From assembly GCA_008638415.1 (NCBI GenBank), contig VWVT01000023.1, positions 16,334 through 80,333 on the forward strand: DNA of 64,000 bases, written 5' to 3'. Of the stretch, positions 14,865 through 23,525 are shown piece by piece (the stretch's first letter is position 1; every line of letters starts with the position of its first letter). The stretch is from Nocardiopsis sinuspersici. Its GTDB lineage: Bacteria; Actinomycetota; Actinomycetes; Streptosporangiales; Streptosporangiaceae. The notes beneath the pieces are model-generated. The model searched no databases. It was not told the origin of the DNA and saw only the letters and a program-made list of their open reading frames with translations. The position numbers were made by a program, and so were the translations under genes.

Positions 14865-15215
14865 GACCGTTCCCCTCTCGGCATCGACACCGTGTTCGGC
14901 ACCGCGCTCGCGGTGCCCCGCCCGCCCTCTTTCGCGCGGGCCTTTCGCGCGGGCGCACCCCGCACCGTGTCCTCCGACCGTGGGAGTGCTCCGTTGGCGC
15001 GACTACCCCGACTACCGCTCCCCCATTCACCTGATTCACCTGGTGTGACGTCGGGCCTCCGATCCGTCACCACGTGTGGGAGCGGCGGCGTTTGTACGGG
15101 TGCGGGGCCGGTTAGTGGCGTGTGTGCGGTCCACCGTCCTCCCGGCCGGGGGCCGCGACTCTCGCGCTCGCACGTGCGACGGACCCGTATCACGTCGACG
15201 GAACGGACGACTGAC
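14865..15215. other. Divergent intergenic region (ThDP enzyme / hydroxyacid dehydrogenase)
   Basis: No gene is supported. A perfect hairpin GGCACCGC-gctc-GCGGTGCC (14898-14917) lies in the leader of the leftward gene. TTTCGCGCGGGC occurs twice at about 14930-14960. A short palindrome-like CACCTGGTG (15037-15045) could be an operator for either gene. Confidence in any one element is low. Confidence 0.35.
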
Positions 15216-18200
15216 ATGGCCGTGGACCTGCCCGCACCCTCTCCCCGACGGGGCATCACACCGACCTCCGTCGACACCGACGCGCTGTTGCGTGACCTCA
15301 CCGAGCGGGTGGACGGGGAGATCCGCTTCGACCGGGGCTCGCTCGCCACCTACTCGACCGCCGCCTCCAACTACCGGCAGGTCCCCATCGGGGTCGTCGT
15401 GCCGAGGACGGTCGACGCCGGGGCCGAGGCGGTGGCGGTGTGCCGAGAGCACGGCGCGCCCGTGCTCTCCAGGGGCGGCGGCACGAGCCTGGCCGGGCAG
15501 TGCAGCAACGTCGCGGTCGTGATCGACTGGTCCAAGTACTGCACGCGGGTCCTCAGCGTCGACCCCGAGGCGAGGACCGCCGTCGTGGAGCCGGGCATCG
15601 TGCTGGACGCCCTGAACGCGCACACGAACCAGGTGCGGGACAAGCTGCTCTTCGGACCGGAGCCCTCCACCCACAGCCGCTGCACGATCGGCGGGATGAT
15701 CGGCAACGACTCCTGCGGCTCCAGCGCGCAGGCCTACGGCAGGACCGTGGACAACGTGGTCCGCCTGGAGGTGCTGACCTACGACGGGTGCCGGATGTGG
15801 GTGGGCCCCACGTCGGACGAGGAGTACGAGCGCATCGTCGCCGAGGGCGGGCGCCGTGCCGAGATCTACCGGGGCCTGCGCCAGGTGCGGGACCGCCACG
15901 CCACGGCCGTCCGGCGCCGGTTCCCCGACATCCCCCGCCGCGTCTCGGGCTACAACCTCGACTCCCTGCTGCCCGAGAACGGGTTCGACCTGGCCGCGGC
16001 GCTCGTCGGGTCCGAGGGCACCCTGGTGACGGTCCTGCGGGCCGAGGTGCGCCTGGTCGACGCGCCCGAGGCCATGGCGATGGCGGTGTGCGGCTACTCC
16101 GACGTCTTCGCCGCCGCGGACGCCGTTCCCACGGTCCTGGAACACGATCCCCACATCCTGGAGGGGCTGGACGACAAACTGATCGCCTACGAGAGGCGCA
16201 AGAACCTGCACCCCACGGCGGTGAGCCAGATGCCCGAGGGCGCGGGGTGGCTGATGGTGCAGTTCGGCGGCGCCGACCGGGAGGAGGCGAGCCGCCGGGC
16301 CCAGGACTTCGCCGACGCCATGCAGGCATCCGGCGACGTGCTGGACGCCAGGGTCTTCGACGACCCCGACCGCCTGGCGGAGATGTGGAAGGTGCGCGAG
16401 GCCGGGCTGGGCGCCACGGCCCGGGTCCCGGCCGAGCCCGACACCTGGGAGGGCTGGGAGGACTCCGCGGTGCCGCCGGCGCGCTTCGGCGACTACCTGC
16501 GCGACCTGCACGCTCTGATGGAGGAGTTCGGCTACGCGGACCGCTCCTCGATGTACGGGCACTTCGGGCACGGCTGCCTGCACACGCGCATCCCCTTCGA
16601 CCTGGTCACCCCCACCGGGATAGCCGACTTCCGCCGGTTCGTCGAGCGCGCCGCCGACCTGGTGGTCTCCTACGGCGGCTCGCTCTCGGGCGAGCACGGC
16701 GACGGCCAGTCGCGCGCCGAGCTGTGGCCGAAGATGTTCGGCCCCGAGCTGATGCCCGCCTTCGCCGAGTTCAAGAGGATCTTCGACCCGGACGACCGGA
16801 TGAACCCCGGCAAGCTCATATCACCGGACGGCCGCGGCCCCGACCGGCTCGACGAGAACCTGCGGCTCGGCGCCGACTACCAACCCGAGCAGACCGACAC
16901 CTACTTCGGCTACCCGCACGACGACGCCGACTTCTCCAGGGCCGTACTGCGCTGCGTGGGGGTGGGCGAGTGCCGCAGCGACAGCGGCGGTGTCATGTGC
17001 CCCAGCTACCGGGTGACGCGGGAGGAGGAGCACTCCACCCGAGGGCGCTCCCGGCTCCTCTTCGAGATGCTCGAAGGGGACGTGGTCGAGGAGGGCTGGC
17101 GCTCGGAGGAGGTCGACGAGGCCCTGGACCTGTGCCTTGCCTGCAAGGGGTGCAAGACCGACTGCCCCGTCAACGTCGACATGGCCACCTACAAGGCCGA
17201 GTTCCTGGCCCACCACCACGCGGGGAGGATCCGTCCCGCCGCGCACTACAGCCTGGGATGGCTCCCCCTCTGGGCCCGGGCCGCCTCCCTCGCACCCGGG
17301 CTGGTGAACGCGCTGAGCTCCGTCCGGTTCCTCACCCGCCCGGGCAAGCGGCTCGGCGGGGTGGCCCAGGAGCGCCCGGTGCCCCCGTTCGCCCCGGTCC
17401 GCTTCAGCGACTCCATGCGCAGGCGCGGCTCGAAGGAGGGCGAGCGCGGCGAGGTGATCCTGTGGCCGGACACCTTCACCGACAACTTCCACCCGGCGGT
17501 CGGCGCGGCGGCGGTCCGGGTCCTGGAGGACGCGGGCTTCCACGTCAGGGTGCCGTCACAGACCCTGTGCTGCGGGCTCACCTGGATCTCCACCGGCCAA
17601 CTGGGCGTGGCGCGCCGGGTGCTGGAGCGCACCGTCGCGGCGCTGCGCGACGACATCCGCGCGGGCACCCCCGTCGTCGGCCTGGAGCCCTCGTGCGCCG
17701 CCGTCTTCCGCGCGGACGCGCCCGAGCTCTTCCCGCACGACAAGGACGTCGCGAGGCTGCGTTCCCAGTTCTTCACGCTCTCGGAGTTCCTCAACCGGTA
17801 CGCGCCTGACTGGGAGCCTCCCCGGCTGGGCCGTACCGCCGTCACCCAGCGGCACTGCCACCAGCACGCGGTCCTGGGCTTCGACGAGGACAGGAAGCTG
17901 CTGGGGCGCACGGGCGCCGACGTGGACCTCCTCGACGTCGGCTGCTGCGGCCTGGCGGGCAACTTCGGCTTCGAGGAGGGCCACTACGAGGTGTCCATGG
18001 CCGTAGCCGAGTCGGGGCTGCTGCCCGCCGTGCGCGGGGCCGACCCCGGCGCCCTCCTGCTGGCCGACGGGTTCAGCTGCCGAACCCAGATCGAGCAGGC
18101 CGACACCGGCCGCGGGGCCGTCCACCTCGCCGAGGCCCTGGACCTCGCCATGCGGGACGCCCTGCCGTCCCACCACCCGGAGCGGGCCGCGACCCGCTTC

Positions 18201-18311
18201 GCCGCCCCGCGCAAGGTGCCCCCCTATGACGTGAACGAGATCCAGGAGGGGGCGGAGCGCGCGGGACGGCGCTCCAGCGGCGGCTCCTCCGCGGGGAGGG
18301 GGCGCTCATGA
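15216..18311 (+). CDS. FAD-binding and Fe-S D-2-hydroxyacid dehydrogenase (YdiJ/D-lactate dehydrogenase type)
   Basis: The product has 1031 residues. The ATG at 15216 begins the recognisable domain; the open frame extends far upstream but without homology. The N-terminal half is a type 4 FAD-binding oxidase (PVLSRGGGTSLAGQ, NDSCGSSAQAYGRTVDNV, LVGSEGTLV, YGHFGHGCLH, SGEHGDGQSR). The C-terminal half carries two ferredoxin-type clusters (CVGVGECRSDSGGVMCP and CLACKGCKTDCP) and CCG-domain cysteines (LCCGLTW, CCGLAG). This matches the roughly 1000-residue YdiJ type. Oxidation of D-lactate or D-2-hydroxyglutarate is likely; which one is open. It overlaps the next gene by 4 bases (ATGA). Confidence 0.88.
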   Translation: MAVDLPAPSPRRGITPTSVDTDALLRDLTERVDGEIRFDRGSLATYSTAASNYRQVPIGVVVPRTVDAGAEAVAVCREHGAPVLSRGGGTSLAGQCSNVAVVIDWSKYCTRVLSVDPEARTAVVEPGIVLDALNAHTNQVRDKLLFGPEPSTHSRCTIGGMIGNDSCGSSAQAYGRTVDNVVRLEVLTYDGCRMWVGPTSDEEYERIVAEGGRRAEIYRGLRQVRDRHATAVRRRFPDIPRRVSGYNLDSLLPENGFDLAAALVGSEGTLVTVLRAEVRLVDAPEAMAMAVCGYSDVFAAADAVPTVLEHDPHILEGLDDKLIAYERRKNLHPTAVSQMPEGAGWLMVQFGGADREEASRRAQDFADAMQASGDVLDARVFDDPDRLAEMWKVREAGLGATARVPAEPDTWEGWEDSAVPPARFGDYLRDLHALMEEFGYADRSSMYGHFGHGCLHTRIPFDLVTPTGIADFRRFVERAADLVVSYGGSLSGEHGDGQSRAELWPKMFGPELMPAFAEFKRIFDPDDRMNPGKLISPDGRGPDRLDENLRLGADYQPEQTDTYFGYPHDDADFSRAVLRCVGVGECRSDSGGVMCPSYRVTREEEHSTRGRSRLLFEMLEGDVVEEGWRSEEVDEALDLCLACKGCKTDCPVNVDMATYKAEFLAHHHAGRIRPAAHYSLGWLPLWARAASLAPGLVNALSSVRFLTRPGKRLGGVAQERPVPPFAPVRFSDSMRRRGSKEGERGEVILWPDTFTDNFHPAVGAAAVRVLEDAGFHVRVPSQTLCCGLTWISTGQLGVARRVLERTVAALRDDIRAGTPVVGLEPSCAAVFRADAPELFPHDKDVARLRSQFFTLSEFLNRYAPDWEPPRLGRTAVTQRHCHQHAVLGFDEDRKLLGRTGADVDLLDVGCCGLAGNFGFEEGHYEVSMAVAESGLLPAVRGADPGALLLADGFSCRTQIEQADTGRGAVHLAEALDLAMRDALPSHHPERAATRFAAPRKVPPYDVNEIQEGAERAGRRSSGGSSAGRGRS

Positions 18312-19429
18312 ACGGGGTGGGGGAGGTGTCCGACCCGGTCGTCACGAGTGTGGACGCGGCCGTCTACACCGTTCCCACCGACCGGCCCGCGGCGGACGGC
18401 ACGATCACCTGGGACTCCACCACGATGGTGCTCGTCCGGGTGGGCGGAGGCGGCCGCGAGGGACTGGGGTGGACCTACGGCCCCGCCGCCTGCGCCGCCG
18501 TCGTCCGGGACCTGCTCGCCGAGCAGGTCGGGGGCCGACCCGTGCTGGACGTGCCGGCCGCGCTGGAGGCCATGGTCCGCGCCGTGCGCAACGCGGGCAG
18601 GCCGGGCGCGGTCGGCTACGCCGTCTCGGCGGTCGAGACCGCGCTGTGGGACCTCAAGGCACGCCTGCTCGGCCTGCCCCTGTACCGGCTGCTCGGCGCC
18701 GCGCACCAGAGCGCGCCGCTGTACGGCAGCGGCGGCCTGACCAGCTACCCCGACGACGTGATGCGCGAGCAGTTGGCGCACTGGGTGCACGAGCAGGGCT
18801 TCGGGCGGGTCAAGGTCAAGGTCGGGGAGTCGTGGGGCACGCGGGAGGAGCGCGACGTGGAGCGGCTCCGCCTGGCCCGCGAGGCGATCGGCCCCGAGGC
18901 CGAGCTCTTCACCGACGCCAACGGCGGTTACACGGCCAAGCAGGCGATCCGGCTGGCCGGACCGATGAGCGAGCTGGACGTGCGCTGGCTGGAGGAGCCG
19001 GTCTCCTCCGACGACCTCGACGGTCTCCGGCGGATCCGGGACGCGGTCCCGGCGGACGTGACGGCCGGGGAGTACGGCTTCGACCTGCCCTACTTCCAGC
19101 GGATGTGCGCGGCCGGGGCGGTGGACTGCCTCCAGATCGACATCACCCGCTGCGGCGGCGTCCTGGAGTTGCAGCGCGCGGCGACCGTGGCGGCCGCGCA
19201 CGGCCTGGAGGTGTCGTCGCACTGCGCGCCCTACCTGCACCGCCACGCGGCACTGGCCCTGCCCAACCTGCGCCACCTGGAGTGGTTCCACGACCACGTA
19301 CGCGTGGAGACCCTCTTCTTCGACGGCGCCGACCCGCCCCGGGAGGGGTCCCTGTGGCCGGATCCCGACCGTCCGGGCCACGGACTCACCCTCCGGGAGG
19401 CCGACGCCGAGCGCTACCGCACCGGCTGA
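18308..19429 (+). CDS. Enolase-superfamily enzyme (mandelate racemase/muconate lactonizing type)
   Basis: The product has 373 residues. The ATG at 18308 overlaps the upstream stop. It has the capping domain plus barrel of the MR/MLE group. Visible are the Lys-x-Lys base motif (RVKVKVGES), metal ligands in FTDANGGY, WLEEPVSS and GEYGFD, an Asp in QIDITRCGG, and a His in SSHCAPYLHRH, the usual partner of that Asp. Members abstract a proton next to a carboxylate, and many dehydrate acid sugars. Translational coupling to the hydroxyacid dehydrogenase suggests a short pathway in which this enzyme forms a keto or hydroxy acid, which is inference. Confidence 0.88.
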   Translation: MNGVGEVSDPVVTSVDAAVYTVPTDRPAADGTITWDSTTMVLVRVGGGGREGLGWTYGPAACAAVVRDLLAEQVGGRPVLDVPAALEAMVRAVRNAGRPGAVGYAVSAVETALWDLKARLLGLPLYRLLGAAHQSAPLYGSGGLTSYPDDVMREQLAHWVHEQGFGRVKVKVGESWGTREERDVERLRLAREAIGPEAELFTDANGGYTAKQAIRLAGPMSELDVRWLEEPVSSDDLDGLRRIRDAVPADVTAGEYGFDLPYFQRMCAAGAVDCLQIDITRCGGVLELQRAATVAAAHGLEVSSHCAPYLHRHAALALPNLRHLEWFHDHVRVETLFFDGADPPREGSLWPDPDRPGHGLTLREADAERYRTG

Positions 19430-19542
19430 CCCCGTTATCGGAGCAGCGATAGGTGTGTCGCACATCACTACGGGTAGGGGTTTGTCACGCTCTTGTTGTT
19501 ACAGGGGCGGAAGAGTTGGACGTGACCACGGTGGAGGTAACC

Positions 19543-20001
19543 ATGTCCAAGGGAATGCCGACCCAGGGTGAGACCAGGGTGCCCGGGAAGCCGATCCGCG
19601 TCGCCGCGCTCGTCTACGGCGTCGTCTTCCTGCTGGTGGGCCTGCTGGGGTTCATCCCCGGAGTGACCACGAACTACGGCCAGATGCAGTTCGCCGGGCA
19701 CGAGTCCGAGGCCTTCCTGCTCGGGATCTTCCAGGTGTCGATCCTGCACAACCTGCTCCACCTGGTCCTCGGCGCGGCGGGGGTGGCGATGGCGCGCACC
19801 GCCTCGGCGGCGAAGGCCTTCCTCGTCGGCGGCGGGTTCCTCTACCTGCTGCTGTGGTTCTACGGCCTGCTGGTCGACAACGAGGACCCGACGAACATCG
19901 TGCCGCTCAACGACGCCGACAACTGGCTGCACCTGGTCCTCGCGCTGACCATGGTCGGGCTCGGGTTCATCCTCGCGCCCTCCCGCGAAGCGAGGCGCTA
20001 G
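19543..20001 (+). CDS. DUF4383 membrane protein
   Basis: The product has 152 residues. The ATG at 19543 follows GTGGAGGTAACC. Four hydrophobic segments (VAALVYGVVFLLVGLLGFIP, ISILHNLLHLVLGAAGVAM-like, LVGGGFLYLLLWFYGLLV, LHLVLALTMVGLGFIL) and the paired Asn-x-x-x-His pattern (HNLLHL, DNWLHL) are typical of DUF4383. Members are common actinobacterial membrane proteins of unknown function. The gene has its own 110-base upstream region and probably its own promoter. Confidence 0.85.
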   Translation: MSKGMPTQGETRVPGKPIRVAALVYGVVFLLVGLLGFIPGVTTNYGQMQFAGHESEAFLLGIFQVSILHNLLHLVLGAAGVAMARTASAAKAFLVGGGFLYLLLWFYGLLVDNEDPTNIVPLNDADNWLHLVLALTMVGLGFILAPSREARR

Positions 20002-20099
20002 GGGTAGTAGGCCGCGACGTCGGCCGCGACGCGGGGGTTGGGCGGGGTCCACGGATCCGGCTTGACCCTCACGTCGCGTGAGGCCGGAGGGTGGGGTGC

Positions 20100-20636
20100 A
20101 TGAGCGACTACTACGACGCCTTCGAGACGAGTCCCGTACCCCCTCCCGGCCCGGACGCGGTTCCGCCGGAGCCGTTCCGCGGCATCTACGGGATGCCCGC
20201 GTTCGCGACCATCCCCACGAATGACATGGCGGCGTCGGTGGACTTCTGGACTCGTGGGCTCGGGTTCTTCGAGCTGTTCGGCATCCCCGGCAGGCTCGTG
20301 CACCTGCGCCGGTGGGCGTTCCAGGACGTACTCCTCGTCTCGGCGGCGGACGCTTCGGAGCGGGCACCGGCGATGGGCCTCAGCTTCGCGTGCGTGCTCA
20401 GCCAGGTCGACTCCCTCGTCGAGTCCTGCCGCGCGCTGCGCCCGAAATCGGTCGACGGTCCGCGGGACACTCCCTGGAACACCCGCGACGTGGAGGTGAC
20501 CACCCCCGAGAACGCACGGATCGTCCTCACCGCGGCGAAGCCCCTCGACCCGGCCAGCCAGGAGGCGCGCAACCTCGAGGCCATCGGGATCACCCCGCCG
20601 GACGCCGGCCGCGGCGACAATGGGGAACATGCCTGA
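20100..20636 (+). CDS. VOC (glyoxalase/bleomycin-resistance fold) protein
   Basis: The product has 178 residues. The ATG at 20100 follows CCGGAGGGTGGGGTGC. After a Pro-rich N-terminus of about 30 residues it has one VOC module (AFATIPTNDMAASVDFWTRGLGFFELF, then LVHLRRWAFQDVLLV) and a second half with DTPWNTRDVEVTTPENARIVL. VOC proteins bind metal and act as isomerases or dioxygenases, or sequester drugs. Its stop lies inside the start of a TipA-like regulator gene, so the two are coupled. Drug binding is one possible role. Confidence 0.8.
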   Translation: MSDYYDAFETSPVPPPGPDAVPPEPFRGIYGMPAFATIPTNDMAASVDFWTRGLGFFELFGIPGRLVHLRRWAFQDVLLVSAADASERAPAMGLSFACVLSQVDSLVESCRALRPKSVDGPRDTPWNTRDVEVTTPENARIVLTAAKPLDPASQEARNLEAIGITPPDAGRGDNGEHA

Positions 20637-21432
20637 TGCCGCGGACACCGACGGCCTGACCGTCGGCCAGGTCTCGAAGCGCCTGGGCGTGACGGTCCGC
20701 GCGCTGCACCACTGGGACGAGGTCGGCCTGGCGCGACCGTCGCTGCGCACGGCCGCCGGATACCGGCTCTACACCGCCGGTGACCTGGAACGCCTACACC
20801 GCGTCGTCGTCTACCGTGAGCTCGGTCTCGGACTGGACAGGATCCGGGACGTCCTGGAGGACCCGGCCGCGGACGTGCCCGGCGCGCTGCGCGCGCAGCG
20901 CGCCCAGGTCGACGAACGGATCGACCGCCTCCAGAGGCTCGGGGCCGGACTGGACCGGATGATCGACGCCCAGGAGCACGGCCTGCTGCTGACCACCGAG
21001 CAGCAGGCCGCGGTCTTCGGCCCCCAGTGGAACCCGGACTGGCCCGCCCGGGCACGTCAGCTCTACGGGGGCACGACGCAGTGGACGCAGTACGCCGAAC
21101 GCTCGGCCTCACGCGGCCCGGAGGAGTGGCGGGCCGTCGCCGAGGCCGTCGCCTGCCTCGAACGCGCCCTCGGGGACGCGATGGACGCCGGCGTCGAACC
21201 CGGTAGCCCGGAAGCGAACCGGCTCGTCGAGCGGCACCGCGAGGTCTTCGCCTCGTACTTTCCCCTCACCAGACGGATGCAGGTCTGTCTCGGCCGCATG
21301 TACGAGGCCGATCCGGGGTTCGCCGCCCACTACGACGGCATCCGCGCCGGCCTCGCCGCGTGGTTCCGCCGCATCGTCGACGCCGACGCGCGTGCCCACG
21401 GCATCGACCCCGACACCGCGTCCTGGCGGTAG
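20629..21432 (+). CDS. MerR-family regulator with TipAS-like C-terminal domain
   Basis: The product has 267 residues from the ATG at 20629, which GGGGAAC precedes; an in-frame ATG at 20620 is an alternative. The N-terminal MerR DNA-binding domain is clear (LTVGQVSKRLGVTVRALHHWDEVGL, GYRLYTAGDLERL). A coiled-coil dimerisation helix follows, then a TipAS-like antibiotic-sensing domain (QWNPDWPARARQLYGGTTQW, MYEADPGFAAHYDGIRAGLAAW). TipA-type regulators bind drugs such as thiopeptides and activate promoters. The gene overlaps the upstream VOC gene by 8 bases. It may control the VOC gene and itself. Confidence 0.88.
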   Translation: MPDAADTDGLTVGQVSKRLGVTVRALHHWDEVGLARPSLRTAAGYRLYTAGDLERLHRVVVYRELGLGLDRIRDVLEDPAADVPGALRAQRAQVDERIDRLQRLGAGLDRMIDAQEHGLLLTTEQQAAVFGPQWNPDWPARARQLYGGTTQWTQYAERSASRGPEEWRAVAEAVACLERALGDAMDAGVEPGSPEANRLVERHREVFASYFPLTRRMQVCLGRMYEADPGFAAHYDGIRAGLAAWFRRIVDADARAHGIDPDTASWR

Positions 21433-21511
21433 AGCGCGGATCCGGAGGGCGGGGACACACGGAACGGGCCCCGGAGGACCGGGACCCGTTCCGCGTTCCC
21501 GCCAGGGGGAC

Positions 21512-23197
21512 CTAGCGCTCGACCCTGTGGCGATGGTTGGGCACGCAGTGGGTCATCGTCAGCCCCGACACGTCGCGCGGGCCGTTCCTGCCCAGGTTGG
21601 CCAGGCGCTGGCGGTCCTCGTCGGTCAGGGTCTGGCTCTGGAGCGGATCCAGGTGCGCCACGTCCTCCGGACCGATGCCGAGCCTCTTGCCGACGCGCAG
21701 CCCCAGGTCGTCCTCGACCAGGAGGAGGTGCCAGACCATCCGCTCCTGGACCGGCCGGTCGCACTGGGCGAACAGCGTCGCGAAGTTGTGCACGAGGTCG
21801 TCGCGCTCCCACTGCTCCATCAGGAGGTAGCGCTGACCCGCCTGCTTGTAGTCGTTGGTGCGCACGATGCGCTTGCGGGTGAGCCTCCCCCGGATCTCCG
21901 GGCCCTGCTCGTCGTGCGTGGGGTACTGCCCCTCGCGCAGGCCGCCGTGGATGGACGGCTCGTAGTTGACGTGCGGGTTCTCCCCGCCGGTGTCCTGGTA
22001 GTAGGTCATCAGGCCGTCGCGCTGGTTGGTGCGCACGTTCGTGTTCTTGGCCTGGTTCACCGGCAGCTGCAGGTAGTTGGGCCCCACCCGGTAGCGCTGG
22101 GTGTCGCTGTAGGAGAAGGTGCGCCCGACCAGCATCTTGTCGTCGGAGAAGTCCAGGCCGTCCACGAGCACGCCGGTGCCGAAGGAGATCTGCTCGTTCT
22201 CGGCGAAGTTGTCCGACACGTTGCGGTCGAGCACGATCCGCCCCACGGGCTTGGGCGGGAAGTCCTGCTCCGGCCAGGTCTTGGTGTCGTCCAGCGGGTC
22301 GAAGTCGAGTTCGAGGTGCTCGTCGTCGCTCATCATCTGCACGAGCAGCTCCCACTCGGGGTAGTCACCCCGGTTGATGGCCTCGTGCAGGTCCTTGGTC
22401 GCGTGCCCGGTCTCGTCCGCCTGGACGTTGGCGGCGTCGGCCTCGGTCATGCTCCGCACGCCCTGCTTGGGCATCCACGTGTACTTGACCAGGACCGTCT
22501 CGCCCACGTCGTTGACCCACTTGTAGGTGTTGACGCCGAAGCCCTGCTGGTGCCGGTAGTCCGACGGGATGCCGCGCGGGCTGAACAGGTTGACCAGCAT
22601 GTGCATGGACTCGGGGGTCTGCGACATGAAGTCGAAGATGCGGTTCGGCTCCTGGTGGAAGGTCACCGGGTCCGGCTTGAGGGCGTGGATCACGTCCGGG
22701 AACTTGATGGCGTCGCGGATGAAGAACACCGCGAGGTTGTTGCCCACCAGGTCCCAGTTGCCCTCCTCGGTGTAGAACTTGATGGCGAACCCGCGCGGGT
22801 CGCGGTTGGCCTCGGAGGAGTCGCGGCCGCCGATGACCGTGGAGAAGCGCAGCGCGATGTCGGTGCGCCTGCCCCGCTCCTGGAAGAGCTTGGCCCGCGT
22901 GTAGCGGCTGATCGGCTCGTCGCCCCACTTGCCGTAGGCCTCGAAGTAGCCGAACGCGGTCGCGCCGCGAGCGTGCACCACCCGCTCGGGGATGCGCTCC
23001 CGGTCGAAGTGGCTGATCTTCTCCAGGAACTGGTAGTTCTCCAGCGTGGCGGGCCCCCGCTCGCCGACCGTGCGCTGGTTCTGGTTGTCGTAGACCTGGT
23101 GTCCCTGCCGGTTCGTGAGTACTTCGCGGTCGTCTCCGGACGCGGATCCCTGGCTGGATACGTCGGTCATGTGACTGGTCCCCCACCGAGTCGTCAT
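21512..23197 (-). CDS. katA: Monofunctional haem catalase
   Basis: The product has 561 residues. The ATG at 23197 follows GAGGAAGAAC; a second ATG nine codons on (23170) is also possible. Core catalase motifs are complete: [15 protein letters not shown] with the catalytic His75, [16 protein letters not shown] with the distal Asn, [14 protein letters not shown], and the haem-ligand Tyr segment [15 protein letters not shown]. The length fits small-subunit catalases with a short extension. It converts hydrogen peroxide to water and oxygen in the cytoplasm. No furA or oxyR gene is adjacent. It diverges from the formate dehydrogenase operon across a region that holds a parS-type site. Confidence 0.95.
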   Translation of the reverse strand: MTTRWGTSHMTDVSSQGSASGDDREVLTNRQGHQVYDNQNQRTVGERGPATLENYQFLEKISHFDRERIPERVVHARGATAFGYFEAYGKWGDEPISRYTRAKLFQERGRRTDIALRFSTVIGGRDSSEANRDPRGFAIKFYTEEGNWDLVGNNLAVFFIRDAIKFPDVIHALKPDPVTFHQEPNRIFDFMSQTPESMHMLVNLFSPRGIPSDYRHQQGFGVNTYKWVNDVGETVLVKYTWMPKQGVRSMTEADAANVQADETGHATKDLHEAINRGDYPEWELLVQMMSDDEHLELDFDPLDDTKTWPEQDFPPKPVGRIVLDRNVSDNFAENEQISFGTGVLVDGLDFSDDKMLVGRTFSYSDTQRYRVGPNYLQLPVNQAKNTNVRTNQRDGLMTYYQDTGGENPHVNYEPSIHGGLREGQYPTHDEQGPEIRGRLTRKRIVRTNDYKQAGQRYLLMEQWERDDLVHNFATLFAQCDRPVQERMVWHLLLVEDDLGLRVGKRLGIGPEDVAHLDPLQSQTLTDEDRQRLANLGRNGPRDVSGLTMTHCVPNHRHRVER

Positions 23198-23525
23198 GTT
23201 CTTCCTCGGGTTCCCCTGCCCATCGCCGAGGCCGGGAACGCACGGAGGGGGAAGTTCTTACCAAGTGAAGGGAGTACGGGGACCGTCGTCCCGTACGAGA
23301 TGTCCGAAGAGGCGCGTTCGCCCCTCCCGACCTCGTCGGATCCGGTGTTTCACGTGAAACCTCACCGCCCCGGCACGGTGGCACGGAACGCCCATGGATC
23401 CACCACGAGCGGCGTGTCCCCACGCGCGCGGGCACCCTTCCGGCGGATGGTGGACACCTGCTGTCCACGCCCTCGCGTGGACGTGGAACGACGTCGACGG
23501 CCCAGGGGCCGGTTCGGGGGCGAGC
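23198..23525. other. Divergent intergenic region with parS
   Basis: No gene is supported. It contains a GTACGGG/CCCGTAC inverted repeat (23274-23296), the parS-type palindrome (23347-23360), and presumably the promoters of catalase and formate dehydrogenase. Confidence 0.5.
23347..23360. other. parS: parS-type centromere site
   Basis: GTTTCACGTGAAAC is a perfect 14-base palindrome identical to the Streptomyces parS consensus bound by ParB. In actinomycetes such sites cluster around oriC and direct chromosome segregation. It is intergenic, between katA and the formate dehydrogenase genes. An exact match is not expected by chance in 64 kb of GC-rich DNA. Confidence 0.85.

Noticed and set aside
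13491-15215. Upstream extension of the hydroxyacid dehydrogenase frame
   Set aside because: It is antisense to the ThDP-enzyme gene. Homology and a sensible start begin at 15216.
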